64,000 bases of DNA from Rhizophagus irregularis (lineage: Eukaryota > Glomeromycota > Glomeromycetes > Glomerales > Glomeraceae). The stretch spans positions 1,612,001-1,676,000 of the forward strand of contig NC_089450.1 of assembly GCF_026210795.1 (NCBI RefSeq), read 5' to 3'. The position numbers and the translations under genes were made by a program. The notes beneath the pieces were generated by a model. It made no database searches. It was given only the letters and a program-made list of their open reading frames with translations, and was not told the DNA's origin. Below are positions 57,124 to 64,000 of the stretch, piece by piece. Numbering within the stretch: position 1 is the stretch's first letter; every line of letters begins with the position of its first letter.

Positions 57124-58679
57124 TCAATCATCAAGTGGAAAGAAGAAACAAACTACTTGAGAATCTCGTTTTAAGATACTCTTGCCAACTGCCAAATAAT
57201 TGATCGTAGTCATCCATTTCATGGAAATATTCTTTACATCATGTTGAGTTTGTAAATGCAACTTAACATCCTTATAGGCTAATACTGGCGTTGGACTTCC
57301 AATATTCTCACACAGCTTACAATGGAAAAGGTGCCGATTTCTTAGCGACAGTGCATATGTTAGCGTTGTAATTGGATACGTTCTCTCCGATCTTTTTGCA
57401 ATTGCTGCTGCTTCATTGCAAAGAGTAGGAATTAATTCTTTTTCGAGAAAATTATCTTCCAAAGGTACTGTAACATCCCAATAAGGCGTTTTGAAAGATC
57501 GGCAATACGGGAGGTATTTAATTATAGGATCTTTCATGGAAAATTTTTCTGGAACCATTGAATATGTCTATGGAAAAAGAAGGTTATTATACGATATGAT
57601 AATGCATAATAATTTAATCTCCATCCCCTTACCTTACAAAATATATCAAATTGTTGTGCTCTTAAAGCAGCATATTTACGCTTCTCTTCATACTCTTGTC
57701 TTATAAGGTTTTGAAAAAGATCCCAGTGATCTTCGTTAAATAATCTTATTAAAAAATTTGCTTTGTTATTGTTATTGGTAGTATATTTTTTATAAGTAGC
57801 ACATCTTTTAAGCTCTACTTCCACTTGACGTTGAGTTCTGTTTGCATCATTAGGAACAACCAATGACAATTTTCTTATTAACATTTTCAATTTTTCTCCA
57901 ATTTGATTTTTTTTTAACTCTGCTTGGGTTGACCCTGCACAAGCTGCAGCTATCTTGTTTTGTTCCTCAAGTTGAATTGATTTATCATATATCCATTTGT
58001 CAAAATCTTTCCTATCAAGGTTCACGTATTCTTGATAAGCCGCTTCTACTTGGCTCCTCCAATAAATATGAGGACGATTATTCTTAAAATAATGAGGAAG
58101 TATTCGAAGCAGGTCACTATGTACCTTTCCCTCTTCTTTAATCTGTTTTGAACTAAGAAAAAGAAAAGGTATAAATATTTATTTTCAGGTTAATATTTTA
58201 CAAATTATTAATTTGATATCATACGTTACTGTCCTTTCTAATAAACATTTTTGACAACAGCGAACGCGAAAACACCAATAAATCCTTGCTGGAATTTCAC
58301 ATGGTAAACCGCCATGTGGATCGATCTTGCCATTGCCACAAAATTGGCAACCCAATTCTATCAAATGTAGGAAAACATAACATTGTTCTGGCATTCCATT
58401 AGGTGGCGACCGGAGATGTGTTAACCAGTTTATTCTTGCCGTTCTCCAAATCTGTTCAGTTCCAAAATTAGAACGCGCAACTAACCAATTTCGAAAATTT
58501 TTACAGACAAGAGAAAGTGTGAAAAGATCCAACGGAGGAAGGAATTTACAAATATCAATAAAAACTTCACAGGGAATATCAACTATCAATGAGCTTTGCG
58601 AAGCGGAAGCCGTGAGTGAATTGCATCTCTTGACCATAGGTCGCTGAGATCCAACACAGTTCCAGACTGCTTCACTCAT
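57124..58679 (-). CDS. F-box protein with Cys-rich and C2H2-like segments
   Basis: Three exons: 58225-58679, 57633-58152, 57124-57567; 472 residues in phase. Residues 33-75 are an F-box (VDIPCEVFIDICKFLPPLDL, FTLSLVCKNFRNWL). Next comes a Cys-rich part (CQFCGNGKIDPHGGLPCEIP, RVRCCQKCLLERT) that could bind zinc, then a mostly helical Lys/Gln-rich middle with tryptophans (KDFDKWIYDKSIQLEEQNKI, FNEDHWDLFQNLIRQEY), then a C-terminal HCKLCENIG...KLHLQTQHD segment, spaced like a C2H2 finger. This layout (F-box, Cys cluster, C-terminal finger) is known from uncharacterised basidiomycete and Glomeromycotina proteins as far as I recall. SCF adaptor function is an inference from the F-box. Confidence 0.8.
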
Positions 58680-58930
58680 TTTGTTTCAAGTCTGAGATGG
58701 CTCACTTAGTATGTAATAATAATTAAATTCAATTAATTCAATTGTAAAATTATCGTTGGAGGAATTTGTTCCATTGATTGAACAATGATGTTTTAACCTT
58801 TTATACTCTTTGCATATTATTTGTATTACAACCTAACAATGCATGTGAAGATGCGATAATTGATTTATTAAGATGTACATTTTTTTTTTTCCTTTTATAT
58901 GCACAGTGTTTAAAAAAATTTTTTTATTAA

Positions 58931-60277
58931 ATGAATAGTCTCGGCAAGAGAGAACAAATTCTTTCGTTATATAAACAAATTTTGAAGGAATCATCAAAGT
59001 TCTTCGATGATAAAGCAAAGTAATATAAAATAATGTAATATAAAATAATGTACCATGATTCATAAACATATATATACTAATTAAATTTCGAATATATATA
59101 TTTAAGGGAATTTCTTAAGGAAAGAGCAAGAAAAAGATTTAAAGAATACAAAAATGAAACAAATGAAAAAAGAGTTATGATGAAATGGGCTGATGCACGA
59201 AAGGTCAGCTAATTGACATGAAGTAATTATCTAAATATTTATAACAAAATAAAATTTTTATTGGGACGTGTTTTAGGCATTAAACCAGCTAAAGAGAGCT
59301 AATGTTTTTGATGTCAAAGCGGTAACGCGCGTACTCAAATTGACTTACGGAAGAATAGGACCAAATAGACACAAGTTACTTAAAGTCAGTTTCTAAAAAC
59401 TCTCTTTATTGTGAATATTATGCAAAAGATTAGTATTAATATTATGTGGAATTAGCCTCTTATAGATTATCCTAGCTCATCTCCTCGACCTTTTATTCGA
59501 AAAGTTCATAGAACTGCACCACCGCGTATTTCACCACCACTCCAATCGCTATTATCATCACAGGTAAAATCTCTCTATCCGACTTTACCGGAACCAAAAC
59601 ATAAACCACTCCATCCACGCCGAAAAGCGAATATTATGTGGTGGCATTACTCTAGAATCATGAGACAAGTAATACCACCTGTCACTAAAGAAGAATTAGA
59701 AACATTAGAGAAAAAGGCTGGTAAAGGCACGTTATCTTCTGAAGGTGTAGCAAGAATTGGAAAAATTAATATTAAAGATATGAATGATACGACAACTTTG
59801 AGACTTTCTGATATTCCTAATATGCCAAAGACTCCACGTGACCTAGTTAGAGAAGTACCATATCATACAGCAAGACCACATAATCCAAGAAAAAGATTTA
59901 TAAGAAGAATTTATCAGAGACTATTGACACAAATACCAATCATGAAAGAAATTCCTAAATCAGAATCTTTTCCAAAAACAAACACTGAGGATAAAAAAAA
60001 TATCGGATCACTTCCTGAAGTTAAAATATCAGATAAAAAAAACTTAAATCCATTTTCCAAGGCTAAGTCTAACAAAAGTACCTCCATTAATCCATCGGAT
60101 CCAAATAAAAATTTTACTATTACTAAATCACCTTGGGCGGAAGGGCGTCCAATACCTTTAGTTAAAGAAAAAGATCGGAAAGGATTAAATCCTGAGAAAG
60201 TTAAAAATCAGGTGGGCGGTGGCGGTAAAAAAGGGAGAAGTAGGGGGAAAGCAAATATCGAGATTTTGTCAAATTAA
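58931..60277 (+). CDS. LYR-motif-like protein with basic C-terminal extension
   Basis: Four exons: 58931-59019, 59107-59203, 59277-59384, 59456-60277; 371 residues. The N terminus has the three-helix LYR layout: a LYK motif in REQILSLYKQILKESSKFFD (LYK in place of LYR), a later conserved F in FLKERARKRFKEYKN, and WADARKALNQLKRAN. LYR proteins act in mitochondria with the acyl carrier protein to assemble respiratory complexes, ribosomes or Fe-S enzymes. After the LYR fold comes PRPFIRKVHRTAPPRISPPL, PRRKANIMWWHYSRIMRQVI and a long basic, low-complexity tail with GGGGKKGRSRGK. PPRISPPL...PRRKANIMWWHY is a conserved-looking block I cannot name. It is divergent from the F-box gene (251 bp) and followed by GEP4 88 bp later. 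Confidence 0.75.
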
Positions 60278-60364
60278 TTACGCCATATGCATGCAGATCA
60301 TTTGTCATCCTTACAAAATCATTCGGTGAATGGTAATTTTATTCTTTTGCTTTAATTTAACGAA

Positions 60365-61428
60365 ATGGTACAAAGTTTAAACCTTAACGCCATTATTAAC
60401 TCAATAAAAGTTTTTAGAAAAACGCATTTATGCATTCCTCATCTCATTGTTAATGGTAATAAAATAAAAATATAATTTTCTAGTTTAATCACGTCAAATA
60501 ATTTTATTTTATTATATTAGATATTCGAAATATAAATTTTTATGAGTTAAAAAACCTTGGAATAAATGCATTGGCATTTGATAAGGATAATACACTTACG
60601 ACCCCTTATTCTGATGAAATTTATCCACCTTTTAAGGTACTATTATTTTGTGCGTCATAAAATTTAATTATCTATACAGTAATTATTTGAACTTTTAAAC
60701 AAAAGAGCGCATGGGAAGAAAGTAAAAAAATATTTGGAAATGAAAATTTAATTATTGTGTCGAATAGCTCGGGAACAGGGGATGATCCAGGATTCATTCA
60801 GGTGTTCATATAATAAATAATTTTATGATGTCCTTATCTCTCTTTGATTATAATTAATTTTTTAATTTATAAAAAAAGGCCGAAGCAATCGAAAAAAGTC
60901 TAGGTAAATTCTTTAAATTTTTCGAAACATTTTGCGTATTACATCGAATTTATTTTGTTCTAAAGCTTTATTCGATCCAGGCGTCTATGTATTAAGACAT
61001 ATGTCAAAGGTAATTATCATACACAGTATGAATATCGTATATTTCATTCAAATAATTCAAAAAATTCAAATAGAAACCTTCATGTGGGCAAGAATTGCTT
61101 TCTCATTTTGCGGCATATAACCCACATACGATAGCAATTATAGGAGATCGCGTGTTTACAGATGTATTATTTGGAAACTTAAATGGAATGTTTACAGTAC
61201 TTACGAGAAAAATCATTTCAAAAAAACGAGATAATTTCATGGCCACAATGGTATGACGAAGAAAATTTTTATTTGAAGCCAGCTTTGCACGTTCTTTAAA
61301 TAATTATATTTTCACAGATACGTCGTGTTGAATACAAAATGTTGGATTATTATATCGCTAAAGGTATAAAACCCCCGTTTCATCCGTTTTTGAAGAACAA
61401 AGATTCTGGATTTTTGAAAAAAGAATAA
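60365..61428 (+). CDS. GEP4: Mitochondrial phosphatidylglycerophosphatase (Gep4, HAD family)
   Basis: Dephosphorylates phosphatidylglycerophosphate to phosphatidylglycerol in the cardiolipin pathway at the inner membrane. Seven exons: 60365-60455, 60521-60636, 60706-60801, 60879-60903, 60981-61009, 61074-61250, 61318-61428; 214 residues, all in phase, including two tiny exons of 25 and 29 nt. HAD motifs: INALAFDKDNTLTTPY (nucleophile Asp in DKDNT), IIVSNSSGTGDDPGF (motif II), and later RHMSKKPSCGQELLSHF and IAIIGDRVFTDVLFGNLNGM (motif IV acidic cluster). This is the YqeG/Gep4 branch. The gene follows the LYR-like gene closely on the same strand; both are likely mitochondrial. Confidence 0.93.
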
Positions 61429-61635
61429 AATATTTACTTGCAATAAAAATGCACGTGAGAACCACCACTTCGGAAAATCTTGAAAAAATAATTATTATAA
61501 ATCAAATCTACATCTTTGATTGTCTTTGCATATCAGATTACCTCATAATATTTCACAATTGACGTACATAAATATCCTGGCGATACCCAACAATTATTTC
61601 TTATAAATTGTTTTTTGTTTTTACAATTTAATAAT

Positions 61636-63037
61636 ATGGCACAAAGAGTTCAACAGATTGTTAGTCACCTCACAGGAAACAATCCAGCTGTTGCTAGAGT
61701 TGGAAAGTCAAGTCCAGACGATGTAGTCGTAGTTACAGCTGTTCGTACTCCAATGACAAAATCTAAGAAGGGTGGTTTTAAGGACACGCTTCCTGAAGAC
61801 TTGCTTGCTGCTGTGTTCAAAGCCATCCTTGAAAAATCGAAAATAGATCCTAATCTCATTCAAGACGTTGCAGTTGGTAATGTTCTTCCACCTGGTGGTG
61901 GCGCTAATGTTGCACGTGCGGCCTCTTTATATGCTGGTATTCCCGAAACTGCTGCTTTAAACACCGTTAATAGACAATGCTCTTCTGGTTTGCAAGCAGT
62001 TGTTCAAATTGCTCACGAAATAGCACTTGATCAAATTGAAGTTGGCATAGGTATTAATAGTTGAATTTTTTTATTATCATACGTTCTAATAGTTCAATTA
62101 ATTTAAATCGTTTTGTAATAGGTGCCGGTGTTGAAAGTATGACCTTTGGCTTTGGTGCGGGAGTTTTACCTGAAAATACTTCAGAGCAAGTTTTCTCAAA
62201 TCCAGCTGCGGCTGATTGTTTATTACCAATGGGCATTACTTCTGAAAATGTTGCAAAGGACTTTGGTATTACTCGTGCCAAGCAAGATGCATTCTCAGCA
62301 TTATCTCATAAAAAGGCTGCTGCTGCTCAAGAAGCCGGCCTTTTTAATGAAGAAATTATCCCTGTTAGTACAAAATGGGTAGATCCAAAGACTGGTGAAG
62401 AAAAGAAAATAGTTGTATCAGCTGATGATGGTATTCGTAAAGGGACTACACCCGAAGGTTTAGCTAAATTAAAACCCGCTTTTGCAGCTGATGGTACTAC
62501 CACTGCTGGTAGTTCTTCTCAAGTTTCAGATGGCGCTGGAGCTGTATTGTTAATGAAAAGAAAAACTGCAGAGAAATTAAACTTACCAATTCTTGGCAAA
62601 TTTGTTCGTGCTGCTGTTGTTGGTGTCCCACCAAGAATTATGGGTGTTGGGCCTGCATATGCCATCCCAATCGTTCTTAAACAAGCTGGTCTTTCCATTA
62701 ATGATATTGATATTTATGAGATCAACGAAGCCTTTGCTTCTCAAGCTGTTTATTCTATCGAAAAATTGGGTATTGATATTAATAAAGTTAATCCGAAGGT
62801 ACGTTTTGTAATCTTAATTAAAAGAACTGTCAATTATAAACAAATTAATAATAAGTATACATTTTAAAAATACAGGGAGGTGCTATTGCATTAGGGCACC
62901 CTCTCGGAGCCACAGGTGCTAGACAGATATCAACTTTATTGACTGAATTGAGAAGAACAAAAAAGAAATTGGGTGTTATCTCTATGTGTGTTGGTAGTGG
63001 TATGGGTATGGCTGCAATCTTTGAAGCTGAATGGTAA
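61636..63037 (+). CDS. POT1: Peroxisomal 3-ketoacyl-CoA thiolase
   Basis: Cleaves 3-ketoacyl-CoA in the last step of fatty-acid beta-oxidation. Three exons: 61636-62050, 62122-62798, 62876-63037; 417 residues in phase. The start is the ATG at 61636, which places RVQQIVSHL at residues 4-12, a good PTS2 peroxisome signal (R-V-x5-H-L). Catalytic residues are all visible: the nucleophile Cys in NRQCSSGLQ, EINEAFASQA, the His of GGAIALGHPLGATGARQ, and the second Cys in CVGSGMGMAAIFE. Family blocks VVVVTAVRTPMTKSKKGGFK and GAGVESMTFG are intact. No C-terminal PTS1 (ends EAEW). The earlier in-frame codon at 61615 is a TTG and would spoil the PTS2 position. Confidence 0.97.
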
Positions 63038-63367
63038 AATGGTAAATCATAAAAAAAGGACAAAGTGTTAATTAATCAAAAAAAAATTTTTATATCTTAA
63101 GTACTAATGATATTTATACAGTAACTCCAATAATACCGAATTATCAATTTAATATGTGAAGTAGAATTTAGAAATAGAAAATGATGAGAAGACAGGTAGT
63201 AAAAATAGTAAATAATGGTCCGTTAGTAGGAATGGAGAGTTGACAAAAGAATATTTTATTTCTATAATTTATCTGATCATAAGTGAATATTTAAGAAATT
63301 AATAAATAAAAATTGAACGTTTGTAAAATATTACAAATTAAAAAACAACTCAAAACTAATTGATTTT
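63038..63367. other. Tail-to-tail spacer
   Basis: Between the thiolase stop and the nuclease stop on the other strand. Nothing recognised. Confidence 0.4.
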
Positions 63368-64000
63368 TTAACAATTTTTACTTAAAATTGAATTCAAAAG
63401 GACACCTAATCTATAACCACCTTTAGCAATTTGTTTGTCAATAATAGGTACAGCAGCTTGATAATAATCTCCTCCTAAATCTACACCAGGTTCTTTGTCA
63501 ACAGACCAGACAAAAGGACAATTAATTGCATTAGTGTCAATAGCCCAAGTTAAAGGACATAGTGTGGCAGCTTTAGGACTACTTATACATGACACCCAAC
63601 TATCTTTTTCAGATGCATATTTGCCACTTTGAATTTCTTTTGTAAGGAAATTTGAATATTGAACAATGTCAGATCCAAAGTCTCGAAGTCGTTTTTCTAC
63701 CATTTGCGTATCCCAGATAGAATGCAAACTGAAAACCAATTAAACCAATTATAAGTCTCTCACGTGCTAGCCAGTGACATGAATAATCACGTGAACTTAC
63801 TTTCCTCGTCGTCCATCAAAAGTTACGGTTTCTCCATTTCCACCTTTCTCGCGTCCACTAACGTGTAAAGCTAATTGAATAAAACATTGTAATCAAATAA
63901 TTAAATTTCTCTAATTAAAAACTTGTGCCAATTTATTTTTTGTTAGATAGAATACTTACGTTGAGTGATATCACCAATGAAATGGGCCAAGAAACGAAGA
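63368..64000 (-). CDS. S1/P1 nuclease, C-terminal part (runs off the window)
   Basis: Secreted zinc-dependent single-strand nuclease and 3'-nucleotidase family. Visible exons, from upstream: 63960-64000 (incomplete), 63801-63870, 63368-63728, joined in phase 1 and phase 2 across GT-AG introns. The text LRFLAHFIGDITQ/PLHVSG, REKGGNGETVTFDGRRG/NLHSIWD carries the family's zinc ligands: His and Asp of HFIGD, His of PLH, and His and Asp of NLHSIWD. The C-terminal part has three or four Cys (SWVSCIS, TLCPL, INCPF) suitable for disulphides and ends YRLGVLLNSILSKNC. The N-terminal half, with signal peptide and the first Trp/His ligands, lies beyond the window edge. Confidence 0.93.

Noticed and set aside
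59567-59640. Possible further intron in the LYR-like gene (GTAAAA at 59572)
   Set aside because: The frame is open across it and the text stays plausible, so a continuous exon is simpler.
1-64000. tRNA, rRNA or LTR-type elements
   Set aside because: I looked for B-box-like words, conserved rRNA blocks, long direct terminal repeats and reverse-transcriptase motifs and saw none; a scan with a covariance tool would settle the tRNA question.

Overview
This is an AT-rich, intron-dense eukaryotic nuclear window. The coding content is fungal: ERG24 (C-14 sterol reductase), a VNX1-type vacuolar cation/H+ antiporter, GEP4, CAB5, ZIM17, HCR1/eIF3j and a PTS2-targeted thiolase. Introns are short (about 50-120 nt) with GT-AG ends. 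Together with several F-box genes, three BTB-TLDc genes, CGGBP1-like/hAT pieces and very A/T-rich spacers, this best fits an early-diverging fungus of the Glomeromycotina (Rhizophagus-like). The lineage call is inference. I see no rRNA, tRNA or CRISPR, and no retrovirus-like element.

Layout. 0-9.7 kb is a gene-poor repeat zone: a BED-finger (CGGBP1-like) ORF, a decayed Tigger/pogo transposon, a six-unit array of a two-hairpin repeat, a second tandem array and a 155-bp MITE with an 8-bp target duplication. 9.7-29 kb carries a two-exon F-box gene, an acidic protein, an arrestin-like protein, a complete 25-exon clathrin heavy chain, a 140-bp MITE with a 9-bp target duplication, an F-box/LRR gene and eIF3j. 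29-36 kb is a second repeat zone: hAT transposase remains and a 2.97-kb element with perfect 14-bp terminal inverted repeats whose interior is mostly an 18-unit array of the same two-hairpin repeat. 36-53 kb holds VNX1, NDUFS2, three BTB-TLDc paralogues, ERG24, a frame-broken Ulp1-type protease and a neudesin/MAPR-type cytochrome-b5-like protein. 53-64 kb is dense: phosphoserine aminotransferase, dephospho-CoA kinase, Zim17, an F-box/zinc-finger gene, an LYR-like protein, Gep4, peroxisomal thiolase and a partial S1/P1 nuclease.

Exon structures were assembled by hand. Each recognised gene was checked for splice sites and reading phase. The clathrin model gives 1675 residues with all 24 junctions in phase. 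There is no operon logic, but the 55-61.5 kb block is rich in mitochondrial functions (CoA, Hsp70 escort, LYR-type, cardiolipin pathway).

The most unusual signal is the two-hairpin repeat. Both palindromes vary between units, and in several units the two arms change together, so pairing is kept. The repeat occurs in two separate arrays, one inside a TIR-bounded mobile element.
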